Source of the DNA: JBGOTP01 sp041476545
Lineage (GTDB): Bacteria; Acidobacteriota; Vicinamibacteria; Vicinamibacterales; CAVVIG01
Direction of reading: 5' to 3'
Assembly (NCBI GenBank): GCA_041476545.1
Contig: JBGOTP010000055.1
Coordinates: 1-19,728, forward strand
DNA: 19,728 nt
Both the position numbers and the translations under genes were made by a program. The notes under the pieces are model-generated. The model did no database searches and was not told the origin of the DNA. It saw only the letters and a list, made by a program, of their open reading frames with translations. Position 1 is the first letter of the stretch. Each line of letters begins with the position of its first letter. Of the stretch, positions 7,306 through 14,015 are shown piece after piece.

Positions 7306-8991
7306 ATGTCGAGCGCGGCACGAAGCGTCCTGACGCCGATGGTCGGCGTGGATCCAGGCTGCCCGCGGATACGGGACACGATTGGCCGCGAGCGCGGTCC
7401 CTTGCTCGCGATCCTGGCGACCTGGGGCCTCGCGATCGCCCTGGTCGGCCTGGGTCCCAACGTGCCGCTACAGGACGACTGGACGTACGCGTGGAGCGTC
7501 GAGCATCTGCTGAAGACGGGCAGGTTCGATGTCTTGCAATGGAGCTTGCATTTTCCGGTCTTCCAGACTTTTTGGGCGGCCGGCTTCGCGCTGATCTTCG
7601 GGTTTTCGTTTACTGTCCTGCGTGCCTCGACGCTCGTGCTCGCCGTGGTCGCTACCTCCCTGCTGTACCTCACGCTCCGCGAGCTGGAGGTGAATCGTCG
7701 TGCGAGTCTCGTCGCCGCCCTCACGTTCGCCCTCAATCCCATCGTCTTTTTTCTGAGCTTCACGTTCATGACGGACGTGCCGCTCTACTGCCTGACGACC
7801 ATCGCGGTATTTGCCTTCACCGTCGCCCACACGCGCCAGCGCCCGTTCTGGATCTGGGTGGGGACCGCGGCCTCGGTCGGGGCCTTTCTCGCGCGCCAGA
7901 TCGGGATCGTCACGCCCGTCATGGGTCTGCCCCTCGTCGTGGCTGCATGGCCCGATTGGCGGCAGATGAGCCGACGCGCGCTTCCACTTGCTGTCGCCTG
8001 GGGAGTAATGGCGGTGTCGTCGGTGGCCCTCACGACCTACGTCGGAACGACGAGCTACATGCTCACGAAGTTGGAGAGCCTGCAATGGCTGCTGCTCGTG
8101 ACCGTCGGCGAGTACTTCAACGACAACCTGTGGTCGCTGGTGCAGGGGAGCTTCGCGTTGTTGCCGTTTCTTGTAGCGGTCCTGCCAATCGCCAAAGCGC
8201 GTTGGCGCGTGTGGGCGGCGTTCACCACCTTCAGCCTCGTCGTGCTGATGGTTCGGTTCGGTCACGTGCCGACCCCGCTCACGCAAGGCGACTCGTGGAG
8301 TCTGGTGGAACTCGGATCGAGTCTCGCGCTCATGCCCGGCGGACCGGCGCGCGACCCGGCCGGATGGTTCGACCCGGTCGTGCGGGGTATTGGCCTCCTC
8401 GCAGTGAGCGCGCTGCTGACAATGGTGTGGGTGCGCCTTCGCGCCAAAGAGACTATTCCGGTTGCGGTGTCGGGCGTTGGCCTTCTGCTGCTGGTGCACG
8501 TCCTCGAATTCAACGTCTTGTGGCTCTACAGCGATCGCTACGTGATGATGATGCTGCCGCTTGTCATCATCCTGCTCGCGTGGACGTCCCGGCACGCGCG
8601 GTTGGCGGTCGTGCCGTGCGTCGCCGTGCTCATCGTCTGGGCGGCGATCGATGTCGTGGGCACCCGCTACGCGATGCGGGTCAATGACGTCGCGATGCGC
8701 ACATGGCACGAGGTGAACGATGCGGGCGTTCCCGCGTGGGACATCGACGCGGGCTACGCGATCAATGGATGGATGCTGTACGCGCATCCCGAGCGCCTCG
8801 GGCCGGGCATGGATCCGGAGCGCGATGTGCCCTTCATCACCGCCGATCGCACCGCCACGTGGCTCATCGCCCACACACCGGTCGACGGCTACGAGATCGT
8901 CCGGCAGGTCTCATGGCCCGACCTGCCCTGGCCCAGACGGCATCGCCTCTACGTGCTGCGAAAAACAGCGAGCGAGCCCGGCGCCAGGTAG
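7306..8991 (+). CDS. GT39/ArnT-like integral membrane glycosyltransferase
   Basis: A 561-aa polytopic membrane protein with about ten or more hydrophobic segments, beginning with one at about 33-50. Directly after it comes the first extracytoplasmic loop with P-L-Q-D57-D58-W-T-Y-A-W-S, the acidic pair typical of the dolichyl-phosphate-mannose mannosyltransferase (PMT/ArnT, GT-C fold) superfamily, where this Asp acts in transfer from a polyprenyl-phosphate sugar. F-F-L-S-F-T-F-M-T-D-V-P-L-Y (about 144-158) is the second conserved loop of this superfamily, and a soluble tail of about 110 residues ends the protein. It would add a sugar on the outer face of the inner membrane; acceptor unknown. 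The start is uncertain: no Shine-Dalgarno precedes 7306, and Met12 is an alternative. It follows the amidase by 46 nt. Confidence 0.82.
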   Translation: MSSAARSVLTPMVGVDPGCPRIRDTIGRERGPLLAILATWGLAIALVGLGPNVPLQDDWTYAWSVEHLLKTGRFDVLQWSLHFPVFQTFWAAGFALIFGFSFTVLRASTLVLAVVATSLLYLTLRELEVNRRASLVAALTFALNPIVFFLSFTFMTDVPLYCLTTIAVFAFTVAHTRQRPFWIWVGTAASVGAFLARQIGIVTPVMGLPLVVAAWPDWRQMSRRALPLAVAWGVMAVSSVALTTYVGTTSYMLTKLESLQWLLLVTVGEYFNDNLWSLVQGSFALLPFLVAVLPIAKARWRVWAAFTTFSLVVLMVRFGHVPTPLTQGDSWSLVELGSSLALMPGGPARDPAGWFDPVVRGIGLLAVSALLTMVWVRLRAKETIPVAVSGVGLLLLVHVLEFNVLWLYSDRYVMMMLPLVIILLAWTSRHARLAVVPCVAVLIVWAAIDVVGTRYAMRVNDVAMRTWHEVNDAGVPAWDIDAGYAINGWMLYAHPERLGPGMDPERDVPFITADRTATWLIAHTPVDGYEIVRQVSWPDLPWPRRHRLYVLRKTASEPGAR

Positions 8992-9054
8992 CTCGCACGG
9001 CCGAACTTGCGGCATGACAATAGAGCCGCCTCGATTCCCCGGATCAGTGAACGG

Positions 9055-9801
9055 TCAGGCCCGGCCTCGACGCCAACGCGCAAGTTCCGCCCGAAGCGGC
9101 CCCCAGTACTCGCGATCCGACGCGCGATGGCGTTCCTGCTCTGCCTTCAGGGCCTGCTCCACTCCCGCCCGGTCGCCACGAAGCGCCGGCCGGAGCGCGG
9201 GGCGAACAGTGACCAGCCGGCGAGCGGTCCCGGCGTACCGCCGACACAAGTCGATCAGGAGATCGCTCGTGCGAACCTCGCGAAGCCAGAAGACTGTTTG
9301 TGCGCGGCCCGACGCCGACCGTCGGCGGTAGTAGTCCGCCTCCAGCAGACGCCGAACCATCGGCCAGTCCTTGTCTCGCTGCGTCTTCTTGGCCTGGACG
9401 AGATCGGCGAGAGAAATCAGATGCACGCGGCCCACGCCGGGAAGCGCCAGCGTTCGCCGCCGAGACCACAACTTTTCGAACGGCTCGCATCCGTGGAGGA
9501 CCGACATCACATCGATCCGCAGCCCTTCAGTCCCGGGAGCTGCGCACCGGAAGTGGCAGGCATGCCCGCGGCGCAACACGTCGGCGCTCAATTGGGGCAC
9601 GAATACCGGCGTGGCCTTCAGGTCGTCGAGCGCGGCCTGTAGACGGGCGAGGTTCTTCTCATCGGCGAGCACGGCGAAGTCGATGTCGCGGCTGAACTCG
9701 GCGCCGCCGTACAGGATGCAGGCCTGCCCGCCCATCAGCAACGCTCGCACCCGGTAGGTCCGAAAAGTGGAAAGGGCTTTGTGAATCGGGCTCTGGCTCA
9801 A
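9055..9801 (-). CDS. Nucleotidyltransferase-fold protein (AbiEii/MNT-like)
   Basis: 248 aa from a TTG at 9801 preceded by GGGGGGAT. The N-terminus carries the nucleotidyltransferase core: strand R-A-L-L-M, then G24-G25-Q-A-C-I-L-Y-G-G, then S-R-D39-I-D41-F with the metal-binding D-x-D, and a third Asp at L-R-I-D97-V-M-S. A later L-A-D-L-V-Q-A-K-K-T-Q-R-D-K-D-W-P-M segment is typical of small NTase-like proteins in mobile or TA-like modules. ATG at 9735 (Met23) is rejected as the start because it would remove the first helix and strand of the fold. Such proteins include AbiEii-type toxins and MNT antitoxins; which applies here cannot be decided. The start lies inside the overlapping small ORF at 9659-9934. 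Confidence 0.7.
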   Translation of the reverse strand: MSQSPIHKALSTFRTYRVRALLMGGQACILYGGAEFSRDIDFAVLADEKNLARLQAALDDLKATPVFVPQLSADVLRRGHACHFRCAAPGTEGLRIDVMSVLHGCEPFEKLWSRRRTLALPGVGRVHLISLADLVQAKKTQRDKDWPMVRRLLEADYYRRRSASGRAQTVFWLREVRTSDLLIDLCRRYAGTARRLVTVRPALRPALRGDRAGVEQALKAEQERHRASDREYWGPLRAELARWRRGRA

Positions 9802-9934
9802 GCGATCCCCCCAAGGCCAGGAACGTCGCCCACAGCCTCGCCGACTCCTGAAAACGCTCCGCTGGTGTGAGCGTCCACCAATCCAGCACCTCCGGGTCCT
9901 CCTGGAACTCGAACGCGCGCCGACGGCCAGTCAC
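9659..9934 (-). CDS. Small protein (about 91 aa) overlapping the nucleotidyltransferase gene
   Basis: From a GTG at 9934 the frame reads T-G-R-R-R-A-F-E-F-Q-E-D-P-E-V-L-D-W-W-T-L-T-P, then a helix (A-E-R-F-Q-E-S-A-R-L-W-A-T-F-L-A-L-G-G) and S-L-E-P-E-P-D-S-Q-S-P-F. The acidic, Trp-rich composition is unlike a random high-GC frame, and I recall proteins of this type encoded next to nucleotidyltransferases, though without a named family. GGAG lies about 12 nt upstream. The frame stays open 143 nt into the nucleotidyltransferase gene, where it translates as A-D-G-R-A-G-L-H-P-V-R-R-R-R-V; whether that tail is real or the gene once ended earlier is unclear. It may act with the nucleotidyltransferase. 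Confidence 0.45.
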   Translation of the reverse strand: MTGRRRAFEFQEDPEVLDWWTLTPAERFQESARLWATFLALGGSLEPEPDSQSPFHFSDLPGASVADGRAGLHPVRRRRVQPRHRLRRARR

Positions 9935-10073
9935 ACGGTAGATGATACTCCGATAGCCTCGAGTCACTTCGCTGGCACGAGCGCGAGTTGGGCACGCCAC
10001 GATCGCACTGATGCGGGATCTGCTCCTGGAACTGCCGCGAGCCGACGCCGAGGCGGCGCCGCTCCTTAACGTC

Positions 10074-10493
10074 CTACGCGGACCATGGATCGATGATCGG
10101 CAGCTCGAGTCCCTCGAAATGCTTGACGTTCCGTGTCGCGAGCGACGCCTTGCGCGCCCCCACCACACCGGCAATTAACGCATCACGGATTTCCACGGAA
10201 CGACCCGCGCGGCGCCGCTTGGCAGCGATCACACCGGCCGATCGAGCGGCGCTCTGGTCGACCGGGAGAATCCGCAGCTCGAGATCTTCCTCAAGCGCTC
10301 GCACGAAGGCTTCTTCAAGTTGTCGGCGGCGGCGGCCTGGCACCAGGAGCGCGAGTCCGAACTGCACCTCGAACACCGTGATGGCCGTCGTCCACACGGA
10401 CTGGGGTGGCAGCGCGTCGAGCCACGCCACCACCGTCGGGTCCGGGTCGCGCTGCATGAGCGCGGACACGACATTCGTGTCGAGAACGATCAC
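10074..10493 (-). CDS. vapC: PIN-domain toxin, VapC/FitB-like
   Basis: A 139-aa PIN-domain ribonuclease. The Mg2+-binding acidic residues are visible: Asp5 in I-V-L-D-T-N-V-V-S, Glu42 in V-F-E-V-Q-F-G and Asp104 in I-R-D-A-L-I-A-G, with T120-R-N-V-K-H-F near the C-terminus, where many relatives have T-R-N or T-x-D. The end P-I-I-D-P-W is also common in the FitB branch. These toxins cleave tRNA or other RNAs when free of the antitoxin. The start is GTG at 10493, overlapping the antitoxin stop by 4 nt (GTGA), the standard translational coupling for such pairs. Confidence 0.92.
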   Translation of the reverse strand: MIVLDTNVVSALMQRDPDPTVVAWLDALPPQSVWTTAITVFEVQFGLALLVPGRRRRQLEEAFVRALEEDLELRILPVDQSAARSAGVIAAKRRRAGRSVEIRDALIAGVVGARKASLATRNVKHFEGLELPIIDPWSA

Positions 10494-10738
10494 GGCGTGA
10501 CGCGCGCGGGGCGGGCAGGCTGCCCGCGCAACTCCTCGATGTCACGCTTGAGGCCGATGCGCGCGAAGCGCGCCTTGAACCGGCTGCCAAGCGGCGGCGC
10601 TGGAGCCACCTCGTCGTTGACGGCCACTCTCAAGATGTCGCGCACTTCTTCTTCGGTGCTGCGACCGTGTTTGCGGGCGCGGCGTTGGAGTTGGGCTTTG
10701 ACGTGCTCGTCGAGATTACGAACCAGCAACTGGGCCAT
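10490..10738 (-). CDS. vapB: RHH antitoxin, VapB/FitA-like
   Basis: 82 aa from ATG at 10738 (M-A-Q-L-L-V-R-N-L-D), with GAGGAA a few bases upstream. The N-terminus is a ribbon-helix-helix domain: strand A-Q-L-L-V-R-N-L, helix V-K-A-Q-L-Q-R-R-A-R-K-H, then G-R-S-T-E-E-E-V-R-D-I-L, the classic FitA pattern. The C-terminal half, which normally wraps the toxin, is basic and Pro-rich. A longer start at 10759 would lie inside the palindrome and is less likely. It should pair with the downstream PIN toxin and, as a complex, repress at the palindrome 10751-10766. Confidence 0.88.
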   Translation of the reverse strand: MAQLLVRNLDEHVKAQLQRRARKHGRSTEEEVRDILRVAVNDEVAPAPPLGSRFKARFARIGLKRDIEELRGQPARPARVTP

Positions 10739-10750
10739 GCGTTCCTCGCT

Positions 10751-10766
10751 TGATATCATGATATCA
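10751..10766. promoter_or_regulatory. Operator-like 16-bp perfect palindrome of the toxin-antitoxin pair
   Basis: TGATATCATGATATCA equals its own reverse complement and is two adjacent copies of the self-complementary 8-mer TGATATCA. It ends 13 nt before the antitoxin ATG at 10738. Ribbon-helix-helix antitoxins of the FitA/VapB type bind inverted repeats with TGATA-like half sites in their own promoters, so this is the likely autoregulatory site. It is AT-rich in a GC-rich neighbourhood and may overlap the -10 region. Confidence 0.72.
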
Positions 10767-10840
10767 CCGTCGAGCGGCGGGCCGCGGGATGACCGCAGAC
10801 GCAGGTTCCGTGGGTCGGCACACCCTCGTGCCCGGTGTTA

Positions 10841-10877
10841 CGTCAGCTTCACCGGCGACACGTCAAGCACCGGCTCG
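10841..10877. repeat. Second copy of a 37-bp segment of the M20 peptidase gene
   Basis: This intergenic stretch matches 12286-12322 inside the M20 peptidase gene at 34 of 37 positions. Read on the minus strand in the equivalent frame it encodes the same 11 residues (E-P-V-L-D-V-S-P-V-K-L), followed by T and a TAA stop. Two of the three differences are synonymous. It lies in the 142-nt gap between the NHL-protein stop (10909) and the antitoxin operator. I saw nothing else recognisable in that gap. Confidence 0.75.
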
Positions 10878-10908
10878 TGGACGCTGGCTGAAAGCGCCGG
10901 TGGCCGGT

Positions 10909-12060
10909 TCAGTTCGCCGATGTGGGCCGCAGGCCCTTGTACAGGAACCGTTGAACGCGTTTGCCGTCCGCGCCCTCACCGACGTACAGATTGCCTTTGG
11001 AGTCAACGGCCACGCTGCTCCCGTTGGTAAAACCCCCTGGAAAGTGTCCGGCATGGCCAAACGACCCGACGATCTCGAGGTCGCTGCGGCGCAGGATGAA
11101 TACCTTTGAATTGCGCGGGTCCGGGACGTACAGAAACCGCTGCTCCGGATCGTGCGAGAACGCGATGTCATGCACCGTTCCGTCGATCGTCCGCGGCGAA
11201 ATCACCTTTTCGGCGACGAACGTGCCATCCGTCTTGAAGACCTGGAAACGGTGATTGGCACGGTCGCACACGTACACGAGACCGTCGTGACTGACGCGCG
11301 CGCACGTGACCGTGTCGAAGTGCTTCGGAAGCGGCGCCGCGGGATCCGGCACGTACTTCGTCGCGTCGGCATCGTCAGGCGGCTTGCCGTACGCGCCCCA
11401 ATGCCGCTTGTAGGCGCCGGTGTCTGCGTCGAAGATGATGACGCGTCGATGCTGGTAACCGTCGGCGACGTAGAGCTCGTTCGTCTTCGGGTCCACCGAT
11501 CCAGTCGCACCGCCGAGCGCCGTCAGATCACTGCTCGAGGTTCTTCCCGCACCCGGGCGTCCGATGTGGAGCAGGAACTTCCCCTGCGGCGTGAACTTGA
11601 GCAGGTGTGAGTCGTTCAGATTTCCCACCCACACGTTCCCCTTGTGATCGATGCTGAGCCCGTGCTCTCCGCCCGGCCTGGCCCACGCGTACCCGTCGCC
11701 CGGTCCGCCCCAGGCCTGCACGAGCGCTCCTGCTTGATCGAACTCGATGACCTGCGGCGCGGGAATGCAGCAGTCCGCCGTGGGCGGGTTGAGCGATGCG
11801 GCCTTTTCCGCATCGGTGAGGCCTGATGGCCGATGAAGAATCCAGACGTGATCCTTCGGATCCACGGCCACCCCGATTACGTTGCCGATGATCCATTTGT
11901 TCGGGAACGGCTGTATCGGCCACGCGGGGTCCAACTGGAACCGCGGCACCATCGTTGCCGCCGCGCGCGCCGGTTTCGAGGCGACCAGGACGGACGACGA
12001 TTCGTACGCGCCACCGGCTCCGATGAGAAGAGCAAGAACGACGACGATCTGTGACCGCAT
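10909..12060 (-). CDS. Secreted NHL-repeat beta-propeller protein
   Basis: 383 aa. The N-terminus is a signal-peptide-like segment (M-R-S-Q then I-V-V-V-L-A-L-L-I-G-A-G-G-A), so the protein is probably periplasmic or exported. The rest holds about six NHL/6-bladed propeller units, recognisable from repeats such as G-V-A-V-D-P-K-D-H-V-W, G-L-S-I-D-H-K-G-N-V-W-V, Y-V-A-D-G-Y-Q-H-R-R-V, V-Y-V-C-D-R-A-N-H-R-F-Q-V-F, Y-V-P-D-P-R-N-S-K-V and V-A-V-D-S-K-G-N-L-Y-V-G. The closest named relatives are the peptidyl-alpha-hydroxyglycine alpha-amidating lyase propellers, but enzymatic activity cannot be claimed. GAAAGG sits about 6 nt before the ATG. It starts 24 nt after the M20 gene and is probably the last gene of the dap operon by read-through; there is no obvious link to lysine synthesis. 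Confidence 0.82.
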   Translation of the reverse strand: MRSQIVVVLALLIGAGGAYESSSVLVASKPARAAATMVPRFQLDPAWPIQPFPNKWIIGNVIGVAVDPKDHVWILHRPSGLTDAEKAASLNPPTADCCIPAPQVIEFDQAGALVQAWGGPGDGYAWARPGGEHGLSIDHKGNVWVGNLNDSHLLKFTPQGKFLLHIGRPGAGRTSSSDLTALGGATGSVDPKTNELYVADGYQHRRVIIFDADTGAYKRHWGAYGKPPDDADATKYVPDPAAPLPKHFDTVTCARVSHDGLVYVCDRANHRFQVFKTDGTFVAEKVISPRTIDGTVHDIAFSHDPEQRFLYVPDPRNSKVFILRRSDLEIVGSFGHAGHFPGGFTNGSSVAVDSKGNLYVGEGADGKRVQRFLYKGLRPTSAN

Positions 12061-12084
12061 GAGAGGCCTTTCGTAGATTTGGAA

Positions 12085-13188
12085 TTACACCTGCTTCAGC
12101 AGATCCCGCGCGATCTTCACGTAGCCGTCGACTGCCGCACGCAACTCGGCCACGTCGATGAACTCTTCGGCGGTGTGCGCGACGTGGATGGATCCCGGAC
12201 CGAAGAGCAGCGGCTGGCCCCAGCCGCTCAGCAGTGGAATGTCGGTCGTGTACGGAAAGACAGCCGTGTCGAATCCCGGAACCGTCGCCAGCTTTACCGG
12301 CGACACGTCGAGCACCGGCTCGATGGTCACGCGACGCTCGAGCGGCGCAATCGCCCGGCGCACATCGGCCGCATCGCTCACGATGCGAAACATCACTTCC
12401 GCTTCGGCGGAGGGCGAAACGACATTCGGTGCGACGCCGCCGGAAATCAGACCGACGGTATAGTGTGTGCGTCCAAGCACCGGATCTGACGGCAGCTCGA
12501 TCGTTCGCAGCTCCATCAGCGCGTCGAGCAGTTTGTCGATCGCCGACTCGCCGAGCTCCGGAAACGACGAGTGCGCCGCGCGGCCGCTCGCGCGCAGCTT
12601 CACGCGCATCATTCCGCGCGTGGCCAGACCGAGGCGATTGTCGGTCGGCTCACCATTGATCAGAAACCGGCAGGCATTCGCCCCTTCCTTCGCCGCCTGA
12701 TTCGCCATGCGCGCGCCGTCGCTTCCCCGTTCCTCGCCGACAACAAAGAGGAGACCCACGCGCGACTCCCCTTCGCGCCGCAACCGATCCACTGCCGCCA
12801 CCTGCGCCGCGAGGATGCCCTTCGCGTCGCAGGCTCCGCGGCCAACAATGCACTGCCCCTGCAGCCGGCTCGGAAAGAAGGGCGGAACGCAATCGAAGTG
12901 CGTCGACAGCACGACGACGGGCGGCACCGCTGTAGACGAGGAAGACGATGTTGATGATGAGGAGGATGATGACGCCGGCGTTTGAGCCGGCTGGGGCGAT
13001 GTCGCAAGGATGTTGAACCGGGAATCGTCGACCGCCTGCTCGGTGACCGAGAATCCCATGACGCGCAGGTAGCGCGACAGCCAGACCCCGGCGTCGTGCT
13101 CCCGCCCGGTCGTCGAGTCGATGTCGACGAGGGCACGCGTCAGAGCGACAAGATCGACCGCGGGCTGGGAGGACCCTACCGAATCCAC
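12085..13188 (-). CDS. dapE: M20 family metallopeptidase, probable succinyl-diaminopimelate desuccinylase
   Basis: 367 aa from GTG at 13188. The ArgE/DapE/CPG2 dizinc site is complete: H97-F-D99, D121 in G-A-C-D-A-K-G, E152-E153 in V-G-E-E-R-G, E180 in I-N-G-E-P-T and H338 in H-V-A-H-T-A-E-E; His206 lies in the dimerisation lid. DapE removes succinate from N-succinyl-LL-diaminopimelate. The assignment over acetylornithine deacetylase rests mainly on context: it overlaps dapD by 13 nt. A Ser/Thr tract (73-86) interrupts the usual link between N-I-L-A-T and the V-V-V-L-S-T-H-F-D strand. The open frame continues upstream to 13782, but that part lies inside dapD in another frame and is rejected. 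Residues 290-300 come from a segment duplicated at 10841-10877. Confidence 0.82.
   Translation of the reverse strand: MDSVGSSQPAVDLVALTRALVDIDSTTGREHDAGVWLSRYLRVMGFSVTEQAVDDSRFNILATSPQPAQTPASSSSSSSTSSSSSTAVPPVVVLSTHFDCVPPFFPSRLQGQCIVGRGACDAKGILAAQVAAVDRLRREGESRVGLLFVVGEERGSDGARMANQAAKEGANACRFLINGEPTDNRLGLATRGMMRVKLRASGRAAHSSFPELGESAIDKLLDALMELRTIELPSDPVLGRTHYTVGLISGGVAPNVVSPSAEAEVMFRIVSDAADVRRAIAPLERRVTIEPVLDVSPVKLATVPGFDTAVFPYTTDIPLLSGWGQPLLFGPGSIHVAHTAEEFIDVAELRAAVDGYVKIARDLLKQV
12286..12322. repeat. 37-bp segment shared with the gap at 10841-10877
   Basis: In-gene copy of the 37-bp repeat, encoding residues E290 to A301 of the M20 peptidase. It matches the intergenic copy at 34 of 37 positions. 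See the entry at 10841. Confidence 0.75.
12931..12972. repeat. TCN microsatellite encoding a Ser/Thr tract in the M20 peptidase
   Basis: Codons 73-86 of the M20 gene are seven Ser, Thr, five Ser, Thr, built largely from TCA, TCC, TCG and TCT on the minus strand (a GAT/GAG-rich tract on the plus strand). The tract lies between two conserved elements of the catalytic domain, where relatives normally have a short surface loop. It looks like slippage expansion in a solvent-exposed loop. Confidence 0.8.
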
Positions 13189-14015
13189 GCCTCGAGCTCC
13201 GTTCTCGTGTCCGTGCGCGAATCGCGGTACTTGACGATGACGGGAGTGGCGAGGGAGAGGCCCCATTCGGGTCCCTTCCCCACCGTCACGGCGCGAGCAC
13301 CGGGAACAACGACGGCGCCTTCCGGCACGACCAACGGCCGATCGGCCGCCGGCCTGATCACCTCGCCTTTGACGAGGTCGTACACCGGAGTCGATCCCGT
13401 GAGGACGGTCCCGGCGGCAATGACGGCGCGCTTCCTGATGATGGCGCCCTCGTAGATCCCCGTGTTGCCGCCAATGAGCACCTCGTCTTCGATGATGACC
13501 GGCAGAGCGCCGACGGGCTCGATGACGCCGCCGATCTGCGCGGCGGCACTGACGTGCACGCGTGCGCCGACCTGGGCGCAGGATCCGACGAGCGCGTGCG
13601 AGTCGATGAGCGTCCCTTCCCCGATCCAGGCGCCGATGTTCACGTACATCGGCGGCATGCAGATCACACCGGGTGCGATGTACGCGCCGTCGCGCACGGC
13701 CGACCCTCCGGGCACCATCCGCACGCCGGCCGCGAGGCCCGGCTTCTTCAACGGCAGCGTGTCCTTGTCGTAGAACGGCCACCGGCCGTGATCCATGGAC
13801 ACGTCCACGATGTCGCCGAACCTGAAGCCGAGCAGGATGCCCTGTTTCACCCAGGCGTTCACACGCCAGCCGATCGGGCTCGACGGGTCGGGCTCGGCGG
13901 CTCGTGCCGTACCTGACGAAAGAGCCTCGCGCAACCGCGCGAACGCCTCGCGCGCCGCGTCGCGGTCGGCAGAGGCGCCAGCGGCGACAAGATTTGTGAT
14001 GTCAGTTTCGAGCAT
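13176..14015 (-). CDS. dapD: 2,3,4,5-tetrahydropyridine-2,6-dicarboxylate N-succinyltransferase
   Basis: A 279-aa cytosolic enzyme, close to the usual 270-280, transferring succinate from succinyl-CoA to tetrahydrodipicolinate. An N-terminal helical domain is followed by W-R-V-N-A-W-V-K-Q-G-I-L-L-G-F (50-64), a DapD hallmark, and from about 105 by a left-handed beta-helix of hexapeptide repeats (for example Y-V-N-I-G-A-W-I-G-E-G-T-L-I-D-S-H, V-G-S-C-A-Q-V-G, I-G-G-N-T-G-I-Y-E-G-A). Asp138 in I-D-S-H is in the position of the proposed catalytic residue. Its ATG shares one base with the dapA stop (TGATG), and the next gene starts inside its 3' end, so it is part of a tightly coupled operon. It shows that the succinylase branch of the pathway is used. 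Confidence 0.95.
   Translation of the reverse strand: MLETDITNLVAAGASADRDAAREAFARLREALSSGTARAAEPDPSSPIGWRVNAWVKQGILLGFRFGDIVDVSMDHGRWPFYDKDTLPLKKPGLAAGVRMVPGGSAVRDGAYIAPGVICMPPMYVNIGAWIGEGTLIDSHALVGSCAQVGARVHVSAAAQIGGVIEPVGALPVIIEDEVLIGGNTGIYEGAIIRKRAVIAAGTVLTGSTPVYDLVKGEVIRPAADRPLVVPEGAVVVPGARAVTVGKGPEWGLSLATPVIVKYRDSRTDTRTELEAWIR

Noticed and set aside
7468..8874. 468-codon minus-strand ORF opposite the membrane glycosyltransferase
   Set aside because: Highly charged H/R/E/Q-rich translation, the expected mirror of a hydrophobic membrane protein.
10012..10179. 56-codon plus-strand ORF (M-R-D-L-L-L-E-L-P-R) in the gap between the toxin and the small protein
   Set aside because: Its second half is antisense to the toxin gene, there is no ribosome binding site, and I recognise no family. 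The gap 9935-10073 otherwise shows nothing I can name.
13189..13782. N-terminal extension of the M20 peptidase frame
   Set aside because: It is the out-of-frame reading of dapD, R/G-rich without motifs; homology starts at about the GTG at 13188.
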